A stretch of 64,000 nt of DNA from Bradyrhizobium ottawaense (GTDB lineage: Bacteria; Pseudomonadota; Alphaproteobacteria; Rhizobiales; Xanthobacteraceae): assembly GCF_002278135.3 (NCBI RefSeq), contig NZ_CP029425.2, positions 5,494,001 through 5,558,000 on the forward strand. The letters are read 5' to 3'. Positions 52,660 to 62,073 of this stretch are shown here, one piece after another. The notes beneath the pieces were generated by a model. The model did no database searches. It was not told the origin of the DNA and saw nothing but the letters and a program-made list of their open reading frames with translations. Within the stretch, counting starts at the first letter, position 1. Every line of letters starts with the position of its first letter. A program made the position numbers and the translations under genes.

Positions 52660-54262
52660 CGCGATAGTCGACCTGGCGGTGGAACTCGTAGGTGTAGCCC
52701 TCGATCGAGGACGCCATCACCGCATCCTGATTTGGCTGCCACAGCATGATTTGCGGCATCAGATCGAAATGCATCGCGTTGAGCTTGCGGCCTGCTTCCT
52801 CATACTTCGCCTTGTCCGGCTCGAAGCGGGCTTCCTGCGCGATCGCGGCGAGCTCCGCGTTGTTGATCGAGCTGTAATTCCAGCGCTGATTGCCGGTGTA
52901 GAAGTTGCGGTAGAAGTAGTCCGTGGACGGCAGCCAGGCAACGATGCCTTCGGTGTAGAAGGGCAGCTTCTTCTCGTTGATCTGCGTCGACATCTGCGCA
53001 TCCGGCAGCTTCTGGATGTCGACCTTGATCCCGATCTTGCCGAGCGATTCCTTCACCAGCGCCGCCATCGGCTCGGCGGTCGAGGCTTGGCCGACATTGA
53101 AGCTGAAGGTGGTCGAGAAGCCCTCGGGGAGCCCGGCGGCCTTGAGATATTCCCTGGCCTTGTCGAGATCGATCTTGACGGGTTGCTGGAACGGATAGAT
53201 GCCGTTCAGCGGCTTGCCGTCCGGCCAGCTCGCACCGAACAGCGGCGCGCCGCGGCCGAACAGGGCGGCCTTGAACATGTCGTCATAGGGCAGCGCGAAG
53301 GCGACGGCGCGGCGGACATTGACGTTGTCGAAAGGCGGGATCTGATTGTTCATCGAGACGAAGGTGATCGAATTGTATTGCGGCGTCGAGATCACCTTGA
53401 GCTTGCCCTTGGACTCCAGCGACTGCACGTCGCTGGCCTGCAGATCAACGACGAGATCGGCATCGCCGCGCTCGACCAGATTGGCGCGCGTCGCCGGCTC
53501 CGGCACCGACTGAATGATCACGCGCTTGAAGAACGCCGGCTTGTCGGGCGAGCCACGATTCCAGGCCTCGTTGCGCTTGACGATCACCTGCTCGCCCGGC
53601 TTGAACGTCTCGATCACATAGGCGCCGCTGCCGGCGGTGTGCTCCTTCAGCCAGGCGGTGGCCCAGGGATCATCCGCTGTCGCGTGCTCCTTCGCCACCT
53701 TCGAATTGATGATCATGGGATAGACGGTGGCCAAGTTCGGCAGCGCGAGCTTGTCGGGCTTCGGCAACGTCACCTCGATCGTGAGGGGATCGATGACCTT
53801 GAACTGGTCGGCCGACGTCAGGGAGCCAGTCAGCAGCTGCGCCTTGCCGAGGATCGGCGCGGTGACGCAGCGATCGAGCGACCATTTCACGTCCTCGGCC
53901 GTGACCGGCGAGCCGTCCTGGAATTTTGCATCCTTGCGCAGGCGGAAGGTGAGCTTCAACCCGTTGGGGCTGACGTCGTAGGATTCGGCGAGCTCGCCGG
54001 TGATCTTGTCGAGATCGAACACCCATTTGCCATTGAGCTGCTTGCGACCGAACGCCACCAGCCGGTCGTAGGTGCTCATGCTCAGCGCGAAGGATTCGCG
54101 GGTCGAACCGGGGATGTTGGGATCGAGCGTGTTGACGGATGCGCCGGTGACATAGCGCAGCGTCTCCGCCCGGGTTTGCGCCTGCGAAGGCGCGGTGGCG
54201 ATGAGCAACAGCGCAGTGGCGGCGAGCACGGAGGACGCCGGCCTGAAAGACACAAAACGCAT
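52643..54262 (-). CDS. ABC transporter substrate-binding protein, peptide/nickel family (second system)
   Basis: A 539-residue SBP_bac_5 protein with a Sec signal peptide (about 1-28, ATAPSQAQ-T). The mature protein starts ETLRYVTGASVNTLDPNIPGSTRES; later segments include LTFRLRKDAKFQDGSPVTAEDVKWSLDR and SINNAELAAIAQEA, typical of the family. The ATG at 54262 starts the signal peptide; a longer frame upstream is non-conserved. It is the first gene of the second dipeptide-type importer. Confidence 0.92.
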   Translation of the reverse strand: MRFVSFRPASSVLAATALLLIATAPSQAQTRAETLRYVTGASVNTLDPNIPGSTRESFALSMSTYDRLVAFGRKQLNGKWVFDLDKITGELAESYDVSPNGLKLTFRLRKDAKFQDGSPVTAEDVKWSLDRCVTAPILGKAQLLTGSLTSADQFKVIDPLTIEVTLPKPDKLALPNLATVYPMIINSKVAKEHATADDPWATAWLKEHTAGSGAYVIETFKPGEQVIVKRNEAWNRGSPDKPAFFKRVIIQSVPEPATRANLVERGDADLVVDLQASDVQSLESKGKLKVISTPQYNSITFVSMNNQIPPFDNVNVRRAVAFALPYDDMFKAALFGRGAPLFGASWPDGKPLNGIYPFQQPVKIDLDKAREYLKAAGLPEGFSTTFSFNVGQASTAEPMAALVKESLGKIGIKVDIQKLPDAQMSTQINEKKLPFYTEGIVAWLPSTDYFYRNFYTGNQRWNYSSINNAELAAIAQEARFEPDKAKYEEAGRKLNAMHFDLMPQIMLWQPNQDAVMASSIEGYTYEFHRQVDYRDVSRK

Positions 54263-54376
54263 TCGTTTTCCCCAAGATTTCGACAACAACGCAAGGCAGG
54301 TTAAGAAAGAAGCAAGTTGCGCGCCAGTCTCATGATGCGCTTCTGCGGACGCTTCGTCGCGGCGGCGCATGGATGA

Positions 54377-55813
54377 TCATCGCAATTTCCCGCTGCTTCG
54401 CGCTTGCCGCGTGACCACGGCCTGCGGCACGTCATAGGCGCTGAGCGAGGCCCAGTGCCGCGCAACATCGGCGCGGAACAGGCCACGCGTCAGGCCATGA
54501 ACCAGCTTGGGCACCGCGGTCGTCATCGCGTTGATCGACGATCCCGACGGGCCGAAACTCATGGTCGAGGCGATGGCGAACAGATGGATGTCGGAAATCC
54601 AGGGCGTCTCGCCCGGCACGCGTTCAGTGAAGGCGTAGTCGTCGGCGAGATAAGGGAAGCGGCCGAGCCGTTCGTTGCGCTCGTTGTCCGGCGGCTGGTA
54701 ACGGTCGGCCCAAGTCGCGATATTGCCGGCAAATCGGCTGAGTTCGCCGCGGCCAGCAAAGTTCATGTCGATACCGGTCCCGCAGATGACGAAGTCCGCC
54801 GCGATGGTTCCGCGCGGCGTGTGCAATTCAATGCCTTTTCCGGTCGCGCACGCGGCTTCGATCGGCGCGCCCTCGTGCAATGTGAAATTGGCGTGGCGCG
54901 CGCAGCGGTCGTAGGTCGCTTGCGGAAATCCCTCGCGCATTTCCAGGATCGTGCGCATGAAACGCCAGCGCCAGGCATCATCGAGATCGCTGAGATGACG
55001 CAGGAAGCCGCGGAAGGTCAGCCAGCGATAGGGCTGGATCACCTGGATCTGCGCACGGCGACACAGTAGGTGCACTTCCGCAGCCCCCGCCTCCAGCGCC
55101 GTGGCCGCATTGTCGAACGCAGATGCGCCGGCACCGATCACGGCGACGCGCTTGCCGCGAAGGTTTTCGAAATCGATCTCGTCGGCGACAGTTGCGACCG
55201 ACCCGGCCGGCAGATCGCGCAGCGGCTCGGGGATCATCCAGCCGCCCATGCCCTCCTGCCCCGTCGCGAGCACGATCTTGCGCGCATGGAGCGTCTCGAC
55301 GCCGTCGGCACGTGTCACGAGGGCAGCCAGCAGGCCGTCGGCCGCTGGCGCAATCTTCAGTAGCTCGCAGCCATTGCGCACCGGCAACGCGATCGTGCGC
55401 CGCAGCCAGAGCAGATAGTCCGCCCAATGCTCGCGCTCGATCAGGCCAAGCCCCTGCCAGCTCTCCTTGCCGAAACGGGCTTCATGCCAGGACTGATAAG
55501 TCAGGCTGGGGATATCGAGGTCTGGCCCCGTATAATCCTTCGGGCTGCGCAAGGTCGGCATGCGGGCATAGGTCAGCCACGGGCCCTCTTTCCCCTCCGC
55601 GGCCTTGTCGAGCAGCAGGATGTTGCTGACGCGGGAGCGCATCAGGCCGAAGCCGATAGCCACGCCGGATTGGCCGGCGCCGACGATGAGCACGTCCAGC
55701 GCAGGCTTGCCGTTCGGGCCCATCTTCGGCTCGAGCCAGGCGGCGCCGGGATGCGCGATCCTGGCGAGATCGGCGCGAATGCTCGCTTCGAGCTCTGTCA
55801 GTGCGCCACTCAT
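54377..55813 (-). CDS. FMO-like flavin-dependent oxidoreductase
   Basis: A 478-residue flavoprotein with FAD motif DVLIVGAGQSGVAIGFGLMRSRV (about 42-64), second nucleotide motif KRVAVIGAGASAFDNAATALEAGAAEVHLLCRR, and an FMO-like ATG-type segment VICGTGIDM. The C-terminus GPSGSSINAMTTAVPKLVHGLTRGLF is a recognised family end. A TTG at 55825 would sit against the GGAGG; the ATG at 55813 has 12-nt spacing. It probably oxygenates or oxidises a small N-containing compound, 114 nt upstream of the second importer and 51 nt after the epimerase gene. Confidence 0.85.
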   Translation of the reverse strand: MSGALTELEASIRADLARIAHPGAAWLEPKMGPNGKPALDVLIVGAGQSGVAIGFGLMRSRVSNILLLDKAAEGKEGPWLTYARMPTLRSPKDYTGPDLDIPSLTYQSWHEARFGKESWQGLGLIEREHWADYLLWLRRTIALPVRNGCELLKIAPAADGLLAALVTRADGVETLHARKIVLATGQEGMGGWMIPEPLRDLPAGSVATVADEIDFENLRGKRVAVIGAGASAFDNAATALEAGAAEVHLLCRRAQIQVIQPYRWLTFRGFLRHLSDLDDAWRWRFMRTILEMREGFPQATYDRCARHANFTLHEGAPIEAACATGKGIELHTPRGTIAADFVICGTGIDMNFAGRGELSRFAGNIATWADRYQPPDNERNERLGRFPYLADDYAFTERVPGETPWISDIHLFAIASTMSFGPSGSSINAMTTAVPKLVHGLTRGLFRADVARHWASLSAYDVPQAVVTRQARSSGKLR

Positions 55814-55864
55814 GCCGCGAGCCAACCTCCGACGATGATGGCCGAGCGCCCTTGCGGTGGCATG

Positions 55865-56839
55865 TCAAATCTCCTCCCGGTGCTGCATCCACCAGGTGCT
55901 CATCGCCGCCGCAGACTCTGCGCAGCCGAACCGCGCGTGCCAGCCGAATTCGTCCGCCATCCGTGTAACCGAGAGCGGAGCGCGTTCCGGCCCTTGCAGT
56001 CTGATGAAGGTGCTCTCTCCGGGTGCCGCCAGCCGGCATTGCAAACCGGGATGCAACGCCGCAAAGGCCTCGCCCCATTGCAGCGCAGACCACGCCGCAC
56101 CGCTGGAGATGTTGTAGAGCCGGTGGCGTGGCCGCTCTGCCTCGATCAGCACAGCGACGGCTTCGGCGGCGTCTACGGCATAAATCCAGTCCTTCACTCC
56201 TGGACCTGGCATGAGCGCCAGCCCGCAGCGAGCGAACTCGGCAAGGATCTGAAACTGAAGGCTCGGCGTATCCCGCACTTTGCCGATCCGCTCCCAAGGA
56301 CCGAACACCGCGCTCAAACGCACGCTCAGGAAATCACCGCCAAAGAGCTCGGCGTGCCGCGCCACCGATCGTTCCGAGGTGAATTTGCTGATCGCGTAGA
56401 AGGAAATGGGATCGCACGGCGTTTCCTCGTCGAGGACCGGGTAACGGTGCCCCGCGGCACCATAGGCGGACGCCGAAGACAGATTGATCACGCGCCGAAC
56501 GCCACGGCGGATCGCCGCGCTCAGGATCGGCATCTGAGCCATCACATTAATTTCGAGGATGTTCGAGGTCGTGGATCGCTCGAGCTGATCACCGGCCGTT
56601 ATCGCAGCGCCAAGGACAATCGCATCGAAACGCTGTTTCAGAAGTACGTCGATCCTCTCGACGTCCGTGATCTCGCCCTGAACAAGGGTAAGCCGCTCCC
56701 GGTAGTCGACAAGGGATCGCTCCGCTCCCACCGGCAATTGCTTGCGGTCATACAGCGTCACCTCATGCCCGCGCGCGAGCAGCACCTCGGCGAGGTTGAG
56801 CCCGACAAAGCCGGTGCCGCCGAAGATGACGGTCCTCAT
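55865..56839 (-). CDS. NAD-dependent epimerase/dehydratase (extended SDR)
   Basis: A 324-residue extended SDR. The N-terminal motif FGGTGFVGLNLAEVLLARGHEVTLYDR (GxxGxxG) binds NAD; the catalytic region is NLSSASAYG...F-Y-A-I-S-K (YAISK, the Y-x3-K). It likely acts on a nucleotide sugar or similar diol, yet it is placed between an FMO-like gene and the hydantoinase, 16 nt after the latter, so it could serve the same pathway. Start is ATG at 56839; earlier in-frame codons add shadow sequence. Confidence 0.88.
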   Translation of the reverse strand: MRTVIFGGTGFVGLNLAEVLLARGHEVTLYDRKQLPVGAERSLVDYRERLTLVQGEITDVERIDVLLKQRFDAIVLGAAITAGDQLERSTTSNILEINVMAQMPILSAAIRRGVRRVINLSSASAYGAAGHRYPVLDEETPCDPISFYAISKFTSERSVARHAELFGGDFLSVRLSAVFGPWERIGKVRDTPSLQFQILAEFARCGLALMPGPGVKDWIYAVDAAEAVAVLIEAERPRHRLYNISSGAAWSALQWGEAFAALHPGLQCRLAAPGESTFIRLQGPERAPLSVTRMADEFGWHARFGCAESAAAMSTWWMQHREEI

Positions 56840-56855
56840 CGCGCGCGATCCACCA

Positions 56856-58325
56856 TCACAGCAGTTTTGCCCCGAAATTCCGTTCCGGGTCCATGTCGGC
56901 GACGAGACGGCCGGTGGGCTTGGCCGCCTTGCCGCCGCTGCGTGCCAGGAATTTTCCGCTGCCGGCATCGGCGAGGCACTTGTTGCCGTCGATGATGACC
57001 CGGCCGCGCGACAGCACGCTGACCGGCCAGCCCTTCAGCTTGCGGCCTGCAAACGGCGTGTAGCCGGCGAGGTCGTGCATCATCTCATCCGCGATCACGG
57101 TCTCGCGGTTGGGATCCCAGATCGCGATATCGGCGTCGGCACCGATCGCGATCGAGCCCTTGCGGGGGTGCAGATTGTAAATCTTGGCAGGCGCCGTGGA
57201 AGTCAGCTCGACGAACTTTTCCAGCCCCAGCCGCCCCCTCGACACCATCGCGTCGAACAGCAGCGGCAGCCGCAGCTCCAGCCCCGGCAGGCCGTTCGCG
57301 ACTTGCTTGAAATTCGGATTGGGACCGGCCCGCAGCTTGCCGGTCTCGTCGTAACGATACGGCGCATGATCGGAGGAAATGGTCTGGAGATCGCCGAGCG
57401 CCAGCGCCTGCCACAGCGCCTCCTGGTCTGCATGCGTGCGCGGCGGCGGGCTGCACATCCACTTGGCGCCTTCCGCGCCGGGCTTGTCGAGATCGTTCGC
57501 GGTCAGGAACAGGTATTGCGGACAGGTCTCGGCGAAGACCTTCAGCCCCTGCCCGCGGGAGTCACGGATCACTCTGGCGCCTTCGGCGGTCGAGACGTGG
57601 AAGACCATGATCGGCTGATCGATCAGCGCGGCCATGCCGATCAGCCGCGTGAAGGCTTCGGCTTCGGAGACACGGGCATGACTGACGGCGTGGTATTTCG
57701 GCATCGTGTAGCCGCGCGCGAGCAGGCGCTTCACCACCCAGGCGATGATGCCGTGATTTTCGGCATGGGCGCACAGCATCGCGCCGGACTGGCGCGCGGC
57801 GAGCAGGATGTCGAGCAACGGCTCGTCGTCGACCTTGAGGCGGTCATAGGTCATGAAGATCTTGATCGAGGCGTGGCCCTGCTTCACCAGCGCGGGAATG
57901 TGCTCCTCGACCGTCTCCTTGGTCGCGTCCGCGATGATCATGTGAAAGGCGTAGTCGATCACGGCGCCCTTCTTCGCCAGCGCATGATAATCCTCCACCA
58001 CCTGCGGCAGCTTCATGCCGACATGTTGGGCGGCGAACGGGATCACCGTCGTGGTGCCGCCAAAAGCGGCAGAGACAGTCGCGCTCTCGAACGTATCGGC
58101 GTTCATGATGCCGGCAGCGGACAGCTGCTCGATATGGGCGTGGCTGTCGACGCCGCCGGGCAGCACCAACTTGCCGCGCGCGTCGATCTCGCGCCTGGCC
58201 GCCGGAAGCCTGCGGCCGATCGCAGCGATGGTCTCGCCGGAGATGGCAACGTCGGCCTCGAACACGTCGGTGGTGGTGGCGACGCGTCCGCCGCGGATGA
58301 TCAGGTCGTAGGTGGGTTCAGTCAT
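56856..58325 (-). CDS. Dihydropyrimidinase / D-hydantoinase family amidohydrolase
   Basis: A 489-residue cyclic-amide hydrolase that opens hydantoins or dihydropyrimidines to N-carbamoyl amino acids. Binuclear metal ligands are H62 and H64 (GGVDSHAHIEQ), the carboxylated Lys K155 (HASIKIFMTYDRL), H187 (LCAHAENHG), a later His (MVFHVSTAEG) and Asp in ISSDHAPYRY. The length matches hydantoinases (460-490). The D-carbamoylase nearby supports D-hydantoinase activity. It starts 55 nt from the divergent racemase-type gene. Confidence 0.92.
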   Translation of the reverse strand: MTEPTYDLIIRGGRVATTTDVFEADVAISGETIAAIGRRLPAARREIDARGKLVLPGGVDSHAHIEQLSAAGIMNADTFESATVSAAFGGTTTVIPFAAQHVGMKLPQVVEDYHALAKKGAVIDYAFHMIIADATKETVEEHIPALVKQGHASIKIFMTYDRLKVDDEPLLDILLAARQSGAMLCAHAENHGIIAWVVKRLLARGYTMPKYHAVSHARVSEAEAFTRLIGMAALIDQPIMVFHVSTAEGARVIRDSRGQGLKVFAETCPQYLFLTANDLDKPGAEGAKWMCSPPPRTHADQEALWQALALGDLQTISSDHAPYRYDETGKLRAGPNPNFKQVANGLPGLELRLPLLFDAMVSRGRLGLEKFVELTSTAPAKIYNLHPRKGSIAIGADADIAIWDPNRETVIADEMMHDLAGYTPFAGRKLKGWPVSVLSRGRVIIDGNKCLADAGSGKFLARSGGKAAKPTGRLVADMDPERNFGAKLL

Positions 58326-58380
58326 GAGGCACTCCGTGATAGGCTTGGGCAAATGCTCTCCATTTCGCAGGAAGACCATC

Positions 58381-59043
58381 ATGTCCCGGCCGCGCATTCT
58401 CGTCATCAATCCGAACTCCAACCCCGCGGTCACGCAGGGGCTGGAGGACGCCTTGAGGCCGCTCGGTTTGGAGGGTGGACCGGAACTGGTCTGCCAGACG
58501 CTGGCCGAAGGTCCGTTCGGCATTGAGAGCCAGGCCGATGTCGACGGCGTCGCGATGCCGCTGCGACGGCTGGTGGAAGGTGACAACAGCTCGGCTGCCT
58601 TCGTCATCGCCTGCTACAGCGATCCCGGTCTTCAGGTCTGCCGCGAAGGCACCGAACGGCCCGTGTTCGGCATTGCCGAGTGCGGCGTGCTGACGGCGCT
58701 CGCCCGCGCCGAAACGTTCGGCGTCATCGCCATCGCGCAGCGCTCGATCCCGCGTCACATGCGCTATCTCAGGCAGATGGGACTGACCGATCGCCTCGCC
58801 GGCGAGCGGCCGCTCAATATGAGCGTTGCGGAGACCGCTTCGGGCGAAGGCACGCTGGCGAGGATGATCGACGTCGGCCGCGCACTGCGCGACCAGGACG
58901 GCGCCCGCGCCATCGTGATGGGCTGTGCCGGCATGGCACGGCACCGTCGCCCGCTCGAAGACGCGCTGGGCATCCCCGTGATCGACCCGACACAGGCGGC
59001 CGTCAGCATGGCGCTGGGTACGGTGCAGTTCTCGGCTCACTAG
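58381..59043 (+). CDS. Aspartate/glutamate racemase-family protein, hydantoin racemase-like
   Basis: A 220-residue protein. The start RILVINPNSNPAVTQGLEDAL, first catalytic-Cys region FVIACYSDPGLQVCREG, and second-Cys region AIVMGCAGMARHRRPLED match hydantoin racemases, which convert L- and D-5-substituted hydantoins and so let a D-specific hydantoinase use both. It is divergent from the hydantoinase and its stop overlaps the convergent flavin-reductase stop. It is the only right-facing gene of the cluster. Confidence 0.88.
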   Translation: MSRPRILVINPNSNPAVTQGLEDALRPLGLEGGPELVCQTLAEGPFGIESQADVDGVAMPLRRLVEGDNSSAAFVIACYSDPGLQVCREGTERPVFGIAECGVLTALARAETFGVIAIAQRSIPRHMRYLRQMGLTDRLAGERPLNMSVAETASGEGTLARMIDVGRALRDQDGARAIVMGCAGMARHRRPLEDALGIPVIDPTQAAVSMALGTVQFSAH

Positions 59044-59708
59044 GCGTCCTTCAGCTCTTTGGCATCCTGCCGCGCGCGCCATTGCGCATGGCTCTCGCGC
59101 GTCAGCGAAAAGACATCCCGCTGGGTGGTGTAGAGATTGCCAAACATGCGGCCGATCGGCCGGTAAGCGTCGAGATCGACATACATGTTGGCCTCGTCGA
59201 CCAGGCCCTCGCGGGCGTGAATCCTGAGCACCTCGCCAACCAGCAACTCCCGGTCAGGCGAGAAAGTCAGCACCACATGGCGGCGGCATTCCAGCGCAAA
59301 GGGCGCAGCAGCGAGCCGCGGCACTTTCACATCGACTGAGGGAAGAATCGCAAGCCCGGTCGCAGCCACCTCGCTGTCGCCGGAGGGGAAATCGACCGCG
59401 CAATCGTTCATCGCGACCGACAGCGCCTCGTCCACCATGTGCACGACGAACTCGCCGTCGCGATGGATGTTGCGGGTGGTATCCTTCGGGCTGTGATCCG
59501 GCTTGTGCTGAAGACCGAGCACGATCAGCGCGGGGCTCTCGGAGAACACATTGAAGAAGCTGAACGGGGCCGCATTGACCGCCCCGTTCTCGTCCAACGT
59601 CGTCACCAGCGCGATCGGCCGCGGCACGATTACGCCGCAGAGCAGCTTGTAGCGATCGCGCGGATCAAGCTCGCGCAAGGAAATGCCATGATCCGACATC
59701 GGCGTCAT
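59040..59708 (-). CDS. Flavin reductase-like protein (FMN-binding split barrel)
   Basis: A 222-residue protein with the split-barrel motifs VIVPRPIALVTTLDENGAVNAAPFSFFNVFSESPALIVLGL and DTTRNIHRDGEFVVHMV, typical of flavin reductase/NADH:FMN oxidoreductase proteins. It may supply reduced flavin to a monooxygenase. Its start overlaps the D-carbamoylase stop (ATGA). The FMO-like protein at 54377 does not need a partner reductase by family, so the partner is unclear. Confidence 0.88.
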   Translation of the reverse strand: MTPMSDHGISLRELDPRDRYKLLCGVIVPRPIALVTTLDENGAVNAAPFSFFNVFSESPALIVLGLQHKPDHSPKDTTRNIHRDGEFVVHMVDEALSVAMNDCAVDFPSGDSEVAATGLAILPSVDVKVPRLAAAPFALECRRHVVLTFSPDRELLVGEVLRIHAREGLVDEANMYVDLDAYRPIGRMFGNLYTTQRDVFSLTRESHAQWRARQDAKELKDA

Positions 59709-60637
59709 TTCTGCGGCGGCGGCACCGCGCCGGTTTGGCTGGTGATCAGGCCGTAATGCTCGATCCGGCGATGCTGCGCGAAATTGAAGATCGTGGTCTT
59801 GCCGAAATTTGTGGCGTCGAGATCGCAGGGATGGACCAGAAGCTCGTCGTCCTCCGTCCTGGCTTCCGCGACGATCTCGCCGTTAGGATCGACGATCAGG
59901 CTGCCGCCGAACAGCGGATGGCCATCCTCATTGCCGGCCTTGGCCACCGCGACGACCCAGGTCGAATTCTGATAGGCGCCGGCCTGCACGGAGAGGCGGT
60001 TGTGAAACAGGCGCTTCTCGACGCCCTCCTCGATTCGCTCCGCATTGACGGAGGGCGTATTGTAGCCGATCAGCACCATCTCGACACCTTGCAGGCCCAT
60101 GACGCGATAGGTCTCCGGCCAGCGCCGGTCGTTACAGATCGCCATGCCGATGATGCCACCCAGCTCGCGCCAGACGTTGAAGCCGAGATCGCCCGGCTCG
60201 AAATAGCGCTTCTCCAGATGCTGGTGCGAGCGCTTGGTGTCGTACTCCACATGGCCCGGCAGATGGACCTTGCGATATTTGCCAACGATCTTGCCAGACT
60301 TGTCTGTCAGGATCGCCGTGTTGAAGTGATGGCCGTCCGGCGTCAGCTCCGCATAGCCGAAGTTCATTGCCATCCGGTGCTGCGCCGCGCGCTCGAACAG
60401 CGGCTTCGTCGCCTCGTTCGGCATCTCGCGCTCGAACCAGATGTCGAACTCGGCGCGGTCCTCCGCGTACCAGCGCGGGAAGAACGTCGTCAGTGCCAGT
60501 TCCGGATAGACGATAAGGTCGGCGCCTTTGGCCTTGGCTTCGTCCATCAGCGCGATCATGCGCTTGACCACGGCCTCGCGGCTATCGGCCTTCTGGATCG
60601 GGCCCATCTGGGCGGCGGCAACATTGACGATACGCAT
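59705..60637 (-). CDS. N-carbamoyl-D-amino-acid hydrolase (D-carbamoylase)
   Basis: A 310-residue nitrilase-superfamily enzyme converting N-carbamoyl-D-amino acids to D-amino acids, CO2 and ammonia. The triad is E46 (VYPELALTTFFPRW), K123 (KYRKVHLPGH) and C168 (AICNDRRWPETYRVMGLQG); ICNDRRWPE and the YNTPS segment are diagnostic of D-carbamoylases such as that of Agrobacterium. Length is as expected (304-315). It is coupled to the flavin reductase and follows the aminotransferase by 130 nt. Together with the hydantoinase it forms the standard hydantoinase process. Confidence 0.94.
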   Translation of the reverse strand: MRIVNVAAAQMGPIQKADSREAVVKRMIALMDEAKAKGADLIVYPELALTTFFPRWYAEDRAEFDIWFEREMPNEATKPLFERAAQHRMAMNFGYAELTPDGHHFNTAILTDKSGKIVGKYRKVHLPGHVEYDTKRSHQHLEKRYFEPGDLGFNVWRELGGIIGMAICNDRRWPETYRVMGLQGVEMVLIGYNTPSVNAERIEEGVEKRLFHNRLSVQAGAYQNSTWVVAVAKAGNEDGHPLFGGSLIVDPNGEIVAEARTEDDELLVHPCDLDATNFGKTTIFNFAQHRRIEHYGLITSQTGAVPPPQK

Positions 60638-60767
60638 CAGCGATTTCCCGGTGATCTCTTGGAGGAAGTGAAAGCTTCAACAAATTGCCGGCGCCTGCAA
60701 CATAACGCGGCACCGCCGATGGTTTCCAGCCGGATGGGCTGGACGGCTTGCAAGGCGTGATCGGCGC

Positions 60768-62063
60768 TCATCGGTGCTCCTCGTCGGCAATATCGAGGCC
60801 ATGGTCGAGCGCATCCAGAAGCTGGTCCGCCTCGCGGTCGGAAATGACGAGTGGCGGTGCCAGGAACAGCGAAACCTGCTCGCCGCTGGTTCCGATCACC
60901 GCGCCGGCTTCCAGCGCCCGCGTCGCGACGCGCGAGGCGATCGGATCTTCGGTAGTGTCGGCGCGCCAGGAGCGCCAGTCCGGTCCGTGCAGCTCCACCG
61001 TCCAGTGCAGCCCCTGCCCCGCCACGCGCTGCACGCTGGGGTGTTTCTGAGCGATCGCAAGCAAGCGGCGGCTGAACAGCTTCTCGAGGCTCTTCACATG
61101 CTCGAGAATATTGTCTTCGCTGACAACCTTCAGGTAGGCGCTGACGGCGGCCATGCTGATCGGATGGCCGCGCAAGGTGCCGTAATTCTGCCAGCTCGTG
61201 CCCTTCAATCGCTCGACGATCTCCTTCGACACCACGACTGCAGCGACGGCGGCGGCACCACCGCCAAGCGATTTTCCAAGCGTCACGATATCAGGACGGC
61301 TTTGCGCGCCCTGAAACGCGAACCAGCGCCCCGCGCGCCCTGCACCGGTGACGACCTCGTCCGCGATCCAGTATGATCCAGCCTCTCGCGCGCAGCGGGC
61401 GACTTCGTCCTGATAGGCGCCGTCGTAATAGATGCCGCCCTGGGTGTAGTCGATGATCGTCGCCGCGGTATCCGACAACAGACGCCTGGCGTCGGCCAGA
61501 TATTCGCTCGGTGGCTTGCTGTTGGCCGGTCCACCGTAGATCGCGCCATCCGGCGCCGGCAGGATTCGCACCGGCGCCATCGGCGCCGGCAGCTTCGAGC
61601 CGCCTGCATGCACCGCGAGTCCGCCGTGCCATTGCGGCTGCACCGTCATGCTGCGCGACAGACCCGTGATGCCGTGATAGGCGCGCTCGCGCGTCGCCAG
61701 CGCGGAGCGCTGCGTCATGGCCTGGCAGAGCGACAGCGCCATGTCGTTAGCCTCGCTGCCGCTGATGCAGAAGCGCACCGCGCCGACCCAATCGTCCTCG
61801 CCCTTGAACGCAATGGCCATCAGATCGTCGGCGGCCTGCTCGCGACCGACCCAGGTCCAGCCCTCGTTGACCACGGGCGTGTCCGCCGCCCGGCGGATCG
61901 CCTCCACCATCGCGGGATGACGGTGACCGAGACCGCCGCCGGTGTTGCTGCCGTCGATGAGCTTGCGGCCGTCCGCAAGATGAAAATAGGCGCCCTCGCC
62001 GCCGACCACGGCCATGGGCGCGCTGTCGCCCGCGTTCAGCCCGGTTCGCAACAATCTGCTCAT
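60768..62063 (-). CDS. Class-III PLP aminotransferase (HemL/omega-transaminase-like)
   Basis: A 431-residue fold-type I PLP enzyme. The PLP lysine is K264 (IVTLGKSLGGG) and the cofactor Asp is in YWIADEVVTGAGR (D235); RFCISGSEANDMAL is the conserved phosphate-binding GSEAN motif. It probably transaminates the amino acid released by carbamoylase or an oxo/beta-amino product. The ATG at 62063 is 10 nt after the HyuB-like stop, and the enzyme precedes the carbamoylase gene. The family also includes glutamate-1-semialdehyde aminomutase, but context favours catabolism. Confidence 0.9.
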   Translation of the reverse strand: MSRLLRTGLNAGDSAPMAVVGGEGAYFHLADGRKLIDGSNTGGGLGHRHPAMVEAIRRAADTPVVNEGWTWVGREQAADDLMAIAFKGEDDWVGAVRFCISGSEANDMALSLCQAMTQRSALATRERAYHGITGLSRSMTVQPQWHGGLAVHAGGSKLPAPMAPVRILPAPDGAIYGGPANSKPPSEYLADARRLLSDTAATIIDYTQGGIYYDGAYQDEVARCAREAGSYWIADEVVTGAGRAGRWFAFQGAQSRPDIVTLGKSLGGGAAAVAAVVVSKEIVERLKGTSWQNYGTLRGHPISMAAVSAYLKVVSEDNILEHVKSLEKLFSRRLLAIAQKHPSVQRVAGQGLHWTVELHGPDWRSWRADTTEDPIASRVATRALEAGAVIGTSGEQVSLFLAPPLVISDREADQLLDALDHGLDIADEEHR

Positions 62064-62073
62064 CGCAATCCCT

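Noticed and set aside
52415..54304. Open frame of 629 codons on the plus strand opposite the second peptide-type binding protein
   Set aside because: Antisense shadow of a recognised binding protein; low-complexity charged composition.
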